DNA of 64,000 nt from Celoporthe dispersa (taxonomy: Eukaryota > Ascomycota > Sordariomycetes > Diaporthales > Cryphonectriaceae): the NCBI GenBank assembly GCA_016584495.1, contig WAID01000009.1, positions 1,178,001 through 1,242,000 on the forward strand, read 5' to 3'. Position numbers and translations under genes: made by a program. Of the stretch, positions 1 through 12,433 are shown in pieces. The notes under the pieces are model-generated. The model was not told where the DNA came from and made no database searches. It saw only the letters and a list, made by a program, of their open reading frames with translations. Every line of letters starts with the position of its first letter. The first letter of the stretch is position 1.

Positions 1-1395
1 TATCATTGTATCGACGACCGGGCGTGCGTGTCAGAAATTCATGCCTGAGGCTGCTAGCCGCGGTCAAAAGCTGGCCGACAGTGCCGTGCTTGGCTGCTCA
101 CCTCGTAGCACTGTGGCTGGGTCGGGAGAAACATCCTGGTCCATGGTGAGGCGAGGCGAGGCTTCTCATCGGAACGGGAAGAGGAAAAATCCTGAAAAAG
201 CGGAACCAGGTGTGAGCAAGCTGACTAGGCCGGGAATGGAACGCTCCAAAAGGCTCTGCTATTGACTCCACCACTTGCGCCATACTCTTGTCTGCACATC
301 TTGCGGTACGTACCCGGTACCGTGTAGCAGTCGGGGCCTGCCACCGGCAAGGGAGACTGTGAGACAGCGCTAGACCAGGAAGAGCTGAGAGTCTGGGGGG
401 ACCCCATCAGACTGACGAATCAGGCCCACGGATCTTGAGAGCGAGCATGTAGACCCCTGTACACGAGCTAGATAGAGCTAGCCCCTTCGGGCAGGCTCGG
501 CGCTCTGCGCAGTCAGCCTGTAGACAGGAAGTACCAGAGTGGCCCCCCCTGCAGGCTCGCTCCTGCTGCTGCTGTTTGTACTGCTGCACGGTACTCTGGT
601 ACGATGGTACGTACTCTGGTCTGGTGCTACCTGAGGCGGGCTACTATGGTACACTGTGAGGAGAGACGGGCGAGCTGAGCATGGGCAGGTCAACCTGGGA
701 ACAGTAGGAGCGCCGCACTGCAGCGACAATCGCAACCCGCATCGTTCTGCACCTGCGCCTGCTGCTGCTCTCCTCTTGCACTTCCTTTCCCGAACTCGTT
801 GCTTCGGGCTTTCCTTTCCTAGCTCTTTCCCTCTCTTCTCTTTCCCTCTCCCTCCCGCTCTCCCAACCTTCATATCTTCTGCACTCCCTCCCCCTTCACA
901 TCATTCCTCCTCTTCACCTCTTCTCTTCCTCACTTTTATCCCATACGTCCTAACCTTACAACACACCTTCACCTGATCAACTCCTGGTAGCACAGGTCGT
1001 ATCAACCCTTCCCACCCTCTTCCACTCTTCTCTCTTCCTATCTTGTCTCCCTGTGTTGGCTTGTTGGCCTTCGTTGCCGTCGTCAACTACCCTCTTTCTC
1101 CTCCAGGCCTGTCTTCTTGACAGGGCTGTCACCTGCTTCATTCCTTGTTCTCTCTCTCTCTCTTTCTCTCTCTCTCCTCTCTACGCGTACAGCCTCGCTG
1201 GGCAACCACCCTACGCACCGTCCAACCCGCCTCCGCCAACAACGTCGTCGTCGCAGTCAACAACACACCCGCGGTGCCAATTGGTTGACTGCCGGCTTCT
1301 CACTACAGGGCATAGTACCTTGTTCGCGACTGATCCAGCATCTCTAGCAAACTTCTGTGGTTTGGTCATCTCACCTGCAGTACTCACAGATCACA
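1..1395. promoter_or_regulatory. upstream region of the 1396-2337 gene
   Basis: No convincing coding region is visible. From about 780 to 1190 the + strand is strongly pyrimidine-rich (CT tracts, including a TC microsatellite near 1142-1175), as is common just upstream of start codons in filamentous ascomycetes. It is probably promoter plus 5' UTR of the gene that starts at 1396. No TATA box or specific factor site could be assigned. Confidence 0.4.
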
Positions 1396-2337
1396 ATGGC
1401 GTGCTTTGATCGCAGCTTCTCGACCGCCTCGCCTGTCTTGGGCATCCAGCCTCAGGCCGCCCACCAGTCACCGTTCGACAGGCCTATCTTCTCACACCCC
1501 TCTCAGTCCTTCAGCCATTCAGTCGCATGCACCAGCCGTCCGATACTGCACTCCAACGCCACATTCGCCGGCAGGAAGCGGTCCAGGGACGAGGCAGCAC
1601 CCAACCTCGACGAGCCAGAGAAGGTCGTCCCAGCTCCCAAGGTCGAAGAGGCCGAAGACGAGTGGGAATACGGCCCTGGGATGATCCTCATCAAGAAGAA
1701 GACTGGCTATGTCGTCGATGCCACCAGCCAGTCCGGCACATGGGTCGAGGACAAGGCGGCCCAGGAGCACGTCCGCAAGCTCGACGAGGCCATCGCCGAG
1801 CAGGAAAAGCTCTCTCAGGAGCGACCATCCCTGCGGAGCCACAAGTCGCAGCGCCTCACCATGACAAAGGACACGCCTGCGCCTGTCCAGGCCGCCCAGT
1901 CCAAGGGCAGCCCGGGTCGGGAAAACTCTCCCGAGGCTCCCTCCCAACCTGTGGTTGACGAGTTCACAATGCACCTCGGCATCGGATGGGCACAGCTCAG
2001 CACAGACGAGCACATCCAAGCAGCTGCTCGTGGCTGGCAGCGGTATATCCAGAACCACTTCCCCGTCACCGATGCCAAGATCCAGCTGCAGAGCAAGGGA
2101 CTCAACGCGTACCTTGTTGAGGCACGCGAGGGCTTTTTCCTCTTCGCCGATACCCTGCGCGAGGGTCGTCTCGTCAGCCGCAATGCCTACTGCGCTCTCC
2201 AAAACCTCAAAACATCACCGCCCGTCTTCGACGGCGAGAGCATGACTGCCGCCGCGTCCCCCCGCGCTCCTGCCGTGGATGCCAACCCCGTGGCGCCGAC
2301 GACCACTGTCCCCGACATGGACGTGGACATGAGCTGA
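1396..2337 (+). CDS. conserved fungal hypothetical protein, 313 aa
   Basis: Single-exon gene. The ATG at 1396 is in a good context (cacaATGgcg) and follows a CT-rich leader; the frame opens slightly upstream but without a better start. The N-terminal 60 residues are Ser/Pro-rich. A basic KRSRDE stretch near residue 60 could be a nuclear localisation signal. An acidic segment ending EDEWEYGPGM with a following IKKKTGY motif lies near residues 84-105. A better-conserved-looking C-terminal block (about 190-285) contains predicted helices with Trp and aromatic residues (GIGWAQL, ARGWQRYIQNHF). The protein ends in a Pro/Ala/Thr tail finishing DMDVDMS. No catalytic motif, signal peptide or membrane segment is seen. 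I do not recognise the family; function unknown, possibly nuclear. Confidence 0.75.
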   Translation: MACFDRSFSTASPVLGIQPQAAHQSPFDRPIFSHPSQSFSHSVACTSRPILHSNATFAGRKRSRDEAAPNLDEPEKVVPAPKVEEAEDEWEYGPGMILIKKKTGYVVDATSQSGTWVEDKAAQEHVRKLDEAIAEQEKLSQERPSLRSHKSQRLTMTKDTPAPVQAAQSKGSPGRENSPEAPSQPVVDEFTMHLGIGWAQLSTDEHIQAAARGWQRYIQNHFPVTDAKIQLQSKGLNAYLVEAREGFFLFADTLREGRLVSRNAYCALQNLKTSPPVFDGESMTAAASPRAPAVDANPVAPTTTVPDMDVDMS

Positions 2338-4786
2338 ATGACTGCATTACTGGATCGGCGTTGAAGAGAGAGAGAGAGCCTGTTTTGATCTGTGTTCTGG
2401 TTGGTGACCTTGCAGGGTCTGGGTTGTGCCAATGACGGCGCCGGCGTAGCGATATAACTTTGGGATCTGGGGTGATTGAACCCCAACGCGACACTTGGGG
2501 GTACAAAAGGTAATTGGCGATCTAAAGGGGCGTTTTTGCAATGGCAGTTCTTTTATCTCTTTTCGCTATTCCTAGCCATGTACTATTAGCTGCGCGCGCG
2601 CACACAGGACTTTATCTACCACACCCAGATAGAGAAGAAAAAGAAAGCGCATTCGCAAGCGCGGATCTAAAAGCATCTCGAACTTGTTTCACAACTCTCA
2701 AGTGCGTGCATCATGTGCAGACTTCTAGAAGATGGATGAAGGGTCTGCGTCTGCCTAAGGAGTGGATGGGAGTGGAGATTAGCGGTGGGAGTTTGAGCAA
2801 ATCAAAAGGCCATCGAGGACTACCATCACTTGTCTACCATACATCATATTTAGTACGAAGTCGGGGGCAGGTCGACTCGTGGGGACTCGTGGGGATTGCT
2901 GGGCGGGTTTTCGACCTTGCCAGTCTCGGCCTGTTGATAGGCTGAAAGCGTTTCTGCCGCGAGAGCAGCGAGATATGCCCTGGACGGGGACCCTCAGCGG
3001 CCAAGGTTACATGCAAACAAAAGAAGAAAGAAAGAAAATATGCATACAACTTTGCGTTTTTTCCACCCACCCCCTTGCTTGCAAAACAGGGTTGATGTGT
3101 GTGCATGGGATGTCAGTACGTCCCAGCGGTGGAAATTGTCTGGACCGCAATGCACGAGCCGAAGCTGCAGGAGGGAGGGCCCGGTCCTTCAGAGGGTAAG
3201 GGAGGCAGGCGGATGATACGTGATGAGGGGACATAGAGAAAGTAGAGGGAAAAAAAAAGACGAAAAGATATCCATCGCTCTCATGCGGGATCAGGACTCG
3301 GAGGAATACGGCGCGTAGAAGAGAAGACCAAGGATTGATTGCTCGAGTCTTTGATGATTGTTTCTCTGTTTTGACTTTCTTTCTTTCTTTTCTCTTCTTC
3401 TTCATTTTTCCTTTTGGTATTTCTCCTCGGTGTCCCTTCTCCCCCTCCTCCTCCCCCTTGCATCTCATCAATCACATCCGTCTCTGTCTCTCTCTCTCTC
3501 TCTCTTTCTCTTTTTATCCCTTCCTAAATTCACTCAGTTTCTCTCTCCTCTCCGTCTCTTAATATTTATTTTCCTTCTCCTCTTCTTCTTTCTCGCTCTT
3601 CTTCCTAGTCTGTTCGCAGGTCCTCCATTTCTGTCGCATCCCCACAAGATAGCCCCGACAAATAATAGCCCGCCGACTCCCATTCGAGATTGTCAGCCGC
3701 CCCCGGAAGCTGGTGGCAAAACGAGCCCTGCGCGGACAGGACAAGGAAGACACCGCCTCTCGCCTCTCGCTCACCCACTCAGCATCGACCAGAGGCAGAC
3801 ATTCGTGGTTCTGACAAGGCGCCCCCTCCTCTCCATCACCCCAGACAGGCACTTGTGGTGATCACCTCCATCCGCCCGTCCACCCGCGAGCACGAGCTTC
3901 GCCGTGTTGCAGCAGCCGTGTGTGGGTTTGTGGGCTGTGTAGGCTGTGGTCTGCCCTACAGGGTTAGTGAACAATACTATTCTTTCCCTCTTTTCTGTTT
4001 ATCTGTCTGTCACTGGGACCGATTTACTTTTTTTTTTTCTTTCTGTTTTCTTTCTTTTGTTTTTTTCTTTTTATCCTCGGTGTTTTCTTCTTTTCTTTCG
4101 GGTCTTGGCTGCAGTATCCACCTGTGCCCAGAACCAAAGAGAAAAAGAGCATGGGAACAGCCATCTTGCTACACATTCCCACCCCTCTGTCTCTCAACCC
4201 ACCTTTTTTGGTGGTTTTTTCCCCCTCGAATATATATATATTATATATTTCCTCTCTCTTTATTGTGACCATATTCCCCTCACTCTTCTCGGGTTGAGTG
4301 GATCTTGCATCCCGCATGTGTCTTGGTCGGACCTCATCTGATCTTTTCTCCTGCTCGTTCTAACCCGTGCCCCCCCTCACTTGTCTCTCTGCAGGCAGGT
4401 TGCTAGTACTTTCCTGGTTGCGACTTCCTGCGGGCTGGTTCCCCAGCCACACGAGATAATCGACGTCAATCTTCGACCGGGCCGAAACAGTCAAACCACC
4501 AAAATCACCACCAAAATCACCACCACCACCACCACCACCACCACCACCATACCGCTCAGCGCACACAAAGCTCACGTTCACCTTCCCCCTCGCGCGACCC
4601 AGACCTACCTGCCTACCTCCCTACCTGGGTCCAGACCAGGTCCAAGCCGAGTCGTCCTCAGGGCCGCACTCTACAGAGCTATACGGCCGAGACCTCGGTC
4701 ACCCCAGGCCCTTCACGCCTGTCACCAGCAAGGCCGCGCCAGAGTGGCCCGAAACCCACGGCCGAGCGTCCAGCCCACCAGCAGCC
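2338..4786. other. intergenic and 5' leader region of the BTB gene
   Basis: About 2.4 kb with no gene I can support. The first part is mixed sequence with short random ORFs. From about 3360 to 4330 it is extremely pyrimidine-rich (long T/C tracts, TC microsatellite at about 3487-3507). An imperfect CAC trinucleotide repeat occupies 4518-4549. This has the look of a long promoter and 5' UTR for the gene starting at 4787, possibly with 5'-UTR introns that cannot be placed from sequence alone. Confidence 0.4.
4518..4549. repeat. CAC trinucleotide microsatellite
   Basis: About ten consecutive CAC units in the leader upstream of the BTB gene, preceded by two interrupted units. A similar CCA repeat lies just upstream of the Snu66 gene. 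Confidence 0.8.
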
Positions 4787-6642
4787 ATGGTCTCGCAGCC
4801 TGACCACTCGTCGCTCTCGGGCTCGGGCGCCTCGTCCGGCTCGACGACCCTCCTCAACCTCCGCAGCGCCGCCAAGTCCGTCGTCGGCACGGCCTCTACC
4901 ACGGGCCGCCACCGTCTCTCCTCCCGCCGCGAGCACCACGACCGCCGCCACTACAACCGCTCCTACGCGGGCGGCCCCAGCGCCTACGTCCCGCAGAACG
5001 AGTTCCCCTGGTTCAGCCACTCGGGCGACGTCGAGATCATCGTCAAGGTCCCCAGCGGCCATGAGAACCGCTACCTGCTGCACCGCCACACCCTGACCCG
5101 GTGCAGCGGCTTCTTCGAGGCCAGCACCAGCGAGGTCTGGAGCCGCGCCAAGGAGCTGCCCGCCCCCGCCGCCATCACCTCGCCCATCGCCTCGACGACG
5201 ACGACGACAGGGAGCGAGCTGGCGAGGATAGGCGAGACACACCTGCCGGGGCCAACCACGCAGGGGCGCTCACCAGGGTGGGCGGCCCGCCGAGGAAGAG
5301 ATGGCGGTACGAGCTGGACTGCGGTGCCGGCGGGGACGACATACCGATGCTGGTGCAGAAGGAGGAGTGCGGCGGGGACAACAACATGGCGGCCAGCTCC
5401 CCGGCGGGCCCAACATCCATCTTCGGCTCCGCCACAGCCAGCAGCGTCTCCTCGGCCGGCGGAGGGAGGCAACACGGCCACTCGCACTCGTCGTCGCGCG
5501 ACTTCTTCCGCTCCGTGGCGAACCTACCTCTCACCTCGCCAGCCGGCGGCCAGGCAGGGTACAGCTACCCGCCGCCGCCGCCCGCCACGACGGCCGCCGA
5601 CCTCCCCGCGCCGACGCAGGACGAGCAGGACCTCCTACGCGACTACGACAACCTCTTCCGCATTATGTACAACCACCCACCCGTCCTGGACGGCATCAAC
5701 ATCGCCGACGCCTACGTGCAGTGCAAGTCCCTCCTGACCCTGGCGGACCAGTATGACGCCCTGGCCGTCGTGGGGCCCCGCGTCGACCACCACCTACTGC
5801 AGTTCCAGAGCCGCCTGTGGAAGCAGATCGCCAAGTACCCCATCAGCTACCTGCGCCTAGGCTACCTCGCCCGCAGCCGCATCATCTTCCAGGAGGCCCT
5901 GATCCACGTCGTCGGCCAGTGGCCCGCCGGCGAGCGGAGCCTGCGCAACACCATGCCCGAGGCCGTCATCGACATCATCGAGGATAAGGTCGACGAGCTC
6001 GAGGAGACTGTCGCCCGCGCCGAGGGCCGGCTGTTCCGCCTGAACCTCACCACCCGCTCCGGCGAGCGCGTCGCCCCCGCCACGGGCTTCCTCGACTGGC
6101 TCGCCGTCAGCCTGTTCCGACAGTGGCTGGCCGACAACACCACGCCCGCGCCCGCCCCGCCCCACCAGTCGCCCGGCTCGAGGGGGAGGCGGAGGGGGCG
6201 GTGGAGGGGCGGCGGTGGCCACCACGGCTCCGCAGTAGGAGCTAACACCGGCCGGCACAGGACCAACACGGCCAACTCCACCGCGCTTGTGCCCATCTCC
6301 TCCAACAACACGAACACGGGCATCTCCCTCATCCCCGTCATCCCGCCGCTCTCGTCGCTGGGCAGGACATACAGGACGCTGGGGCACCCCACAGGCGCCG
6401 GGTTCCTGGGCCACGACGAGTGCAAGCGGTTCCTGAAGCTGACCCCCGACATGTACAGCCGCGAAAACCTGCGGCGGTTCGAGAAGAGGGTCGACGAGCT
6501 GAAGGCGCTCGCGCGCGAGGTCGTCAGGCCGCTCATGGGAAGCGGGCTCGAGCTGGACCTGGCGGGCGGGAGCCGGGCGGCGGAGGCGATCGGGTACCTG
6601 ACGTGCACGCGCGTGGGGGATCGGGATCTGCCGTGGGATTAA
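4787..6642 (+). CDS. BTB/POZ-domain protein, about 618 aa, one apparent frameshift
   Basis: Starts at ATG 4787. Residues 1-60 are Ser/Arg-rich. The segment around residues 75-115 (FSHSGDVEIIVKV, then LLHRHTLTRCSGFFEAS) is the start of a fungal BTB fold: a polar surface, then 'hkxxLxxxSxFF'. After about residue 150 (motif LARIGE) the reading frame moves back by one base and continues as RKRWRYELD and a long helical C-terminal domain (residues about 280-450), then a Gly/Arg-rich linker and a final helical block. The shift lies between about 5230 and 5285, near G runs at 5248-5251 and 5263-5266. No GT-AG pair there can make an intron. Adding one base gives exactly 619 codons including the stop. 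I infer one intact gene with a missing base. BTB proteins are usually adaptors; the partner and pathway are unknown. Confidence 0.75.
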
Positions 6643-7525
6643 TAAGAGAGGGCAAAGAAAGGGAAGGGTGATGAATCAAAACATATCTTGAAAGAGCGGT
6701 ATAATGATGAACGACTACGAATGGAAACCACCACCGGTGATGATATTTTTGTACATGGGCGGTGACGAGGGGGAGAAAGAGGGCAGAGGAAAGATGGCAT
6801 CTGGATGTAAATGATGGAATCAGAGATCAGCAGCATCGCTGGCGCGGATCAAGATCCTTGGCCTTTTCTCTCTTCCTTTTTTTTTCTTTCTTTTTTTCTC
6901 TCTCTTCCTTCCACGACGATCATTCCTGGAGTCTTATCGTCCTGCTGTTCTTCTCCCCTGCATGGGCCTTTTTCTGTCTTTTTCTCTCTGTTCACGATTA
7001 TACCACGCGAGGCACACGAACTTAACTTGTCTGCTGTTTGACGACTTTGTCTTTTTTGTTTTTTTTTTTTTTTTCTTCTTCTTTTCGACGTATTATACCT
7101 AGGATACCCGTCAGGAATTGATGTGTTGATACCTCCTGCAGAATCTAGTGTCTTGCCTTGTAGGGAAAGAAAACTTTGGAGGAAAGGATTGCCACCATCA
7201 GTCATGTCACAAGTAAGTCTTATCCATCGGCCTTTACTTGAATGAGAAGACAGGAGAATTGAATCTTATCCGAGAACGCTGTGCTATGCTGTGCTGATTA
7301 CGCTTCCCCGGCTACCCTAGCTTGCGTTTCAGAACGGAAATATGTGTGTGCGTATATGTATGCTTATGTACCTCACATACACACACACACACACACAAAA
7401 TCATGACACGAACCCAGGCGTGTGTACAAACCCTCCAGCCATAGCCCCATCTTCTTCTTCTTCTTCTTCCCCCACTATCAACATCAGACCAACATGTTCC
7501 CATGACCCAGCAGCTTCCAGAGACA
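6643..7525. other. intergenic region with poly-pyrimidine tracts
   Basis: Convergent 3' flanks of the BTB and glucoamylase genes. It holds long T/C tracts (6860-6905 and a T-rich run at about 7051-7085) and an AC dinucleotide repeat at 7379-7397. No gene seen. Confidence 0.5.
7379..7397. repeat. AC dinucleotide microsatellite
   Basis: About nine AC units in the 3' flank of the glucoamylase gene. Confidence 0.8.
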
Positions 7526-9613
7526 TTACTGCCACGTGTTCGAGATGGTAGTCGCCGTGGCACACGAGAGGGTGACGGTGTGATTAGGGTCCGCCTCCCA
7601 GGTGACAGAGCCGTCGGTGGCGACGTTGATGAACTTGTACTGGATGACCTGGTCAGCCGCCAGGTCGATGGTGAGGGTCCACAGCGGGTTGCTGGACGTG
7701 TACGAGTTGGCGTTGAGGGCGACGGCGTCGCTGGTGTCCCAGTTGCCGAGGGCGGCGATGTCGCCCGAGATCTTGATGGTCTCGCCGTAGGTGGTGGTGA
7801 CCACCTCGTCAAACGTCACGGCGATGGTCGAGGCGCAGCCCGTCGCCGTGGTGGTCCCTGTGGCGGAGGACGAGGTCACGGGCACGGCGGTGGCGGTGGT
7901 GGTGTAGCCGGACTGGGGCGTCTGGGAGGCCGGGAAGGAGGTGGCTGTGGCAGACGAGTATGACCCGGCCACGGAGGTGGCAGAGCAGGTCCCGGGCACG
8001 GCGTTGCCGTTTCCGACCCAGGAGGCGGGGCTGAGGCCGGCGCGGCGGCTGGCGGCCGAGAGGAAGGCGGCGTAGGACCAGGTCAGGTCGTAGGCGGACA
8101 GCGGCTCGCCGGTGGACTTGTCGAACTGCTCCGACATGGAGCCGTTGGAGGCGGCATAGGTGGCGACGACGTTCACGTAGCCGTCGGCGTAGGCCAGGAC
8201 GGCGTCGTACAGGGTCGTGTAGGTGGTCGAGTTGTCCTCGTAGGTGCCGGTGGTGACGGAGGAGTCGAGGTCCTGGAAGAAGGCGAGGGAGGTGGACGTG
8301 ACCTGGATGTAGCCCTGGGCCTCCCACACGATCAGCGAGGCATACAGCTGCTCGGCCGCGGCCAGCGTACACAGGTACCACGGGTTTCCGCCCTGGTAGC
8401 TGTCCTCGGCGTACCGGCCCACGGCAATGGCAGTGCCCTCTGCGATGCCCGAGTTGATGCTGTACACGGAGCGGAACGAGTCCGTGACGGCCTTGTGGTT
8501 GGCCAGGGCCTTGTCGCTGCAGGGCTGGAAGGTGGCCTCGTCGCAGCCGGCGGCCGGGTCAAACGTGGAGATGGACGCGAGCAGGGTGTTGGTGTCCTTG
8601 CCGGTGCGCCCGTCGTTGACGTTGATGTTGGCGAGGATGTAGCCGCTCGAGGAGGACCAGAAGCTCTGGAGGAAGCACAAGACCTGAGGGGCGACGTTGG
8701 TGTAGGCGGTGGACGACTCGCCCAGGTACGAGGCGAGCGTGGCCCCCTGGACGAGCGCGCGGTGCTGGTTCGCAATGGTGAAAAAGGAGCTGCCGTCGAT
8801 CTCCTCCCAGAGGTCGTATCCAGTCTGGTTCCTATTTTTTTTTTAAAAAAAAAGTCATTATTATTATTTCGTCTCAGTGCAGGTTTGCAGGACTGCTCCG
8901 GGATACAGAAACACAGGCAGACTCACCAGTACTCGGCGACATAGTTGAGGTCGTTCTCGATGATGGGCCACAGGATGCTGGTCACTGTTGACTCGTAACC
9001 GTTGTCAATCAGCCAGTTGGCGTAGGTGATCAGAGCGATCGACCGAAGAGCAGGCCCGTCTCTTTGGGGTCTCCCTGGGAAGAGGATGTTAGCCACCAGA
9101 CCCTCCCAGAAATTGACAATCTTGGGCTCAAAGAGGTCCGGACTCACCCCAGGAGCCCGTGTAGGCGCTGAGATCAACATTAAACTTGGGCTCGCCCAGG
9201 CCGAGACCACCATCGGTGAGGTCACCCGAGGGGTTCGACACGCCCTGGACGTAGGCCTGAGCACCGGTGTAGTTCTCAATCTCGCTCTGCAGGGTGGTGT
9301 TGTAGTCGTCCGAGAAGAGGTCGATGATCTCCTTGAGGGTCATGGCAGAGTCTCGGGTCCAGGTGTAGAAGTAGTCCGGGTTGGTCTTGTCAGGGCTGGC
9401 GATAACAACACCCGAGTCCACGCCCGACGCGTAGCATCCCGTGGCGCCGATGTTGCAGAGAATACGGCTTACGGCGATTGGGCTCTCGGTGGCGATGAAG
9501 CTGTCGACGGAGCGCTTGACGATGTCGCCATGGACCCGGCTGGCGTCTGGACGGCCGAGGACCGACTGGACGGCGTAGGCGCCCAGGACGAGGAGAGAAG
9601 AGAGGCCGCTCAT
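7526..9613 (-). CDS. glaA: secreted glucoamylase, GH15 with C-terminal CBM20 starch-binding domain
   Basis: Glucan 1,4-alpha-glucosidase that releases glucose from the non-reducing ends of starch outside the cell. Three exons: 9613-9148, 9074-8927 and 8831-7526, with introns of 73 and 95 bp using GTGAGT donors; total 639 aa. The first 20 residues form a signal peptide (hydrophobic SSLLVLGAYAVQSVLG), followed by a short propeptide. The GH15 catalytic domain covers about residues 35-470: YTWTRDSAM near 85, SWGRPQRDGPALR at exon junction 1, the general acid Glu in DLWEE (about residue 214) and the catalytic base Glu in GSMSEQFDK (about residue 439), both matching Aspergillus niger glucoamylase. 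A Ser/Thr-rich linker is followed by CBM20 (TFDEVVTTTYGE, then NPLWTLTIDL and EADPNHTV). All key residues are present. Intron 2 holds a T10A9 tract. It stands alone, with no amylase neighbours. Confidence 0.96.
8832..8926 (-). other. glucoamylase intron 2 with T10A9 tract
   Basis: Intron of 95 bp between GTGAGT (donor read from 8926) and a TAG acceptor ending at 8832. Just inside the acceptor lies an uninterrupted run of ten T followed by nine A (8835-8853), a perfectly self-complementary stretch in a place where a polypyrimidine tract would be expected. Confidence 0.8.
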
Positions 9614-12433
9614 GATGGGCTGATCTGGGGCTGCGGCGCCTTTGCACAGGAGGGACTGAGGCAGGGTTGGTGGTCAGGTTGGCTGGCGGCGATGGAGGTG
9701 GTGAGGATGAAGACATGACGATCGACCTTTTTGGGGCGGGCGCTGGGAGGTTTATCTATTCCTGGTCCTGGTCCTGGTACTGGTGCTGTCCGTCAACGCC
9801 CTTGCTAGGAAACCCTCCCCCAGTCAAGGCACAGGCGAGTGCGTCCCTCGTGATCCGGTGCCTCTTTGGTGTGTCTTTTGCCTTTGTGTTTCTGCCCCCA
9901 CGATCCAGGTGTGCACCCGAAGTCTAGAAGCGCCGATGTGAAGCCGGAATGGTACCTTAAATCTCCCGAGGCAGGTGACGACACACAAGAAAGCAGGGTT
10001 TCCGGCAGAGGGGTACCTGCGTCGAAAAAAAAAAAGAAATGAAAAAAAAAAAAAAAAGAACCTACAGCATCACCACGCTTGGCGCAGGAACCGGCTCATC
10101 TCATGCATGTTTACCCCCTCTTCTTCCAATGACCACGATGGTCGTGAGTGGAGACGTTGAAATCCTAGACTGAAGAGGGAAGGCGAGAGACGTGGCAGAC
10201 AGCCTGTTAGTACATAGACTTAAAAGTAGAGTTCCAGTAGCATGTGATTGAAGGGCCCATTTCCCTCTCCCCCCCCCCCTCCCCCCGACCTTGTTCGGCC
10301 GTTTTGTGGGGTTTGTTCCGGGGTAAAGGAGGAGGCGGTGGCACAGAATGTTGGACAGCCAAGACGAGGACCCCACGCCCTCAACCACGGCAAGTGCAGG
10401 AGAGAAGAGAACAAGAAAGAAAGAAAAAAAGGAAAAAGAAAAGAGTCAAGAGTGAGGGGAAGGAAGAAAGAGAGAAGAAGAAAAAACACAACTTTGAACG
10501 GCCCGACTGTGTGAGTGTGTTGTCCCTTGTGCGATGGCGGGAGGACGGAACGCAGTCCTCTTTGGGGCAGCTGGCCTGGCTTGGCCGACTACTGTACTAC
10601 GACGGCTGCGAAGACATGTGATGTGGCCCGGACGTGACGACAACTTAGGTATACAGAACGTGCCTTTGGCCCCGACAACCTACGCTGCGGCCCGGGACAC
10701 CACCACTTCTCCCTCCCTCCCATCCATGGTCGCGGCCCTGCTGTGCTTCTCTCCCGTTGGTGAAATCGGCCCGTCATCACACACTCCTGCACGTCAAGAT
10801 GCAGCAGCAGTGCCTGGTAGAGCCGCGCCTGGTTTCGAAAGAGAGAGAGAGAGAGACCCGGTAACGCAATACTACGGCACTGTGGTATAGTACTTCCCCA
10901 GAAATCCCAGGACAAGAGACAAGAACTGCTCCGACACACCCACTCACACCCCCCCTTGAGATCGTGGGGAAGATTATCCGGGGAAGAACCGAGACCACAA
11001 TTTCCGATCGACAGCGGGTAAGACCTGGCCTGTCGTGCCTGTCAAACTCAAGTCGGCCCATCCAGTAGCGGACAAGCGTCGAGCCCGGCTACATGTCGGT
11101 CAATCTTGAGGGAGAAAAGAAAGAATATTCCCCGGGAGGTGTCGTGGCGTTCAGATGTCAATAGCTTCCTTTCGAGAACGACGCACGTGGGAGGACCAAG
11201 TCCTGCCTGCCTATGCACATGCGTCCACGCCCTGGACGAGCATCCACACTCCCCTCCTCCCCCTTTTTCTCGCGCCAGAAAACTTGCTTGCGTTGCTGGG
11301 AAGCAGGACAACGAAAAAAGCCCGGCAGTCGCGGGAGGCGCGTCCCAAGAAGCCTGTTCCGGAAAGAGAATCTGCGAGTCGTACTCCACGAAAGAAGGGC
11401 CGAGTCGAGGCCGTGATAACATCACACTGGAACAGGAAGGGAAATATCTCCAGGCTGCGCAGCACGCTTCTAGACTGGTGCATGTTCAAGGCCGGTCATC
11501 TTATCTCTGGTCCCTGGAAGGAGGAGATGTCGCTGTCCTGGACGTGGGAGGTTGTCGCCAAGCTCGAGGACTGCGTGCTTCGCCTCGTATGAACCCGAGA
11601 TGCTGCTGCTGATGCATTGCGATGATGGCATGATCGGCGCATGACATCGTTCTACTTCTGTTTTTCGAGGGCCCTTCCTCCTCCCGTCAGACTTTGACAG
11701 GATCAACAGCATCTACTCTGAGGGTGTGATTATTGCTGGTAATTAATCAATAGCCTCTAGGCGGGACCATGGTTTTCCCACAGCCTCATCGGTTGACGAA
11801 CTCAACACATGGGTTGAAATACGGCGCACCCAGAGAATGCTAAACTTACTTCAACGAAGCGAGCCTGGGTTATGCAGGCAATCTCCCGCTGCTCTTGGGC
11901 CTGTCGACTGGAAATTGGCTTCCTGTGACAATAGCTAAACAGCTCCTTTTTGTAAATATTAATCGAACTGCAGCAGTAATCAATCGACCCTGAATTCACT
12001 AGAGCGGACAAAGAGAGGAAAGAAGAAGAAGACGAAGATGGAGGAAAAGGGTGAGAGCAAAAGTCTCGAAGGGGGAAGGAAGAAGAAGAGGAAAAAAAGG
12101 GAAAACAGAGAAAGAAAACTAATGGCAGGTGCGCGCTGGGTTGCTGCGGAGCCACTTTCCCAGAATAATAATATCGCTGGCGGTACTATTATGTATAGAG
12201 TAGCATGTATTACGTAAGCAGTCTAGTCAAAGTCAACTTCATTCTGACCAGTCCTCGGCTGCACATTCCAGATTTCGCGTCCACCCGCACGCAAGCGCAT
12301 CTTGCGTCACGACGACGACCACCACCACCACCACCACCACCACCACCACCGCCACCATTAGCGCCACCGCTCTTTTCTCTCTCTCTTGTTCATCTCGTGT
12401 GCTTAGTGTTGAGAGAGAAGACTACTCACCAAG
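9614..12433. other. 2.8-kb gene-free spacer between glucoamylase and Snu66
   Basis: Divergent promoters should lie here (glucoamylase leftward, Snu66 rightward). Visible structure is only low complexity: a short CCTGGT repeat at about 9757-9787, A runs at 10025-10060, C runs near 10270-10286, purine-rich tracts at 10400-10490, GA repeat at about 10841-10857 and a CCA repeat at 12318-12356. Several ORFs of 100-170 codons exist on both strands between 10.2 and 11.6 kb, but they overlap each other, have no motif and no splice support, so I do not call them. Confidence 0.45.
12318..12356. repeat. CCA trinucleotide microsatellite upstream of Snu66
   Basis: About twelve CCA units located about 80-115 bp upstream of the Snu66 ATG, presumably in its 5' UTR or core promoter. 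Confidence 0.8.

Noticed and set aside
2541..3106. Short frames on both strands 3' of the first gene
   Set aside because: Random-looking peptides without conservation signs; more likely intergenic.
5101..6642. A separate gene starting at ATG-like 5101 in another frame
   Set aside because: Its first 60 codons are the out-of-frame shadow of the BTB domain; the frames join into one protein with a one-base correction.
10244..11612. Several 90-168-codon frames on both strands in the glucoamylase-Snu66 spacer
   Set aside because: They overlap, are low-complexity or purine-biased, have no motif or splice context and no preferred strand.
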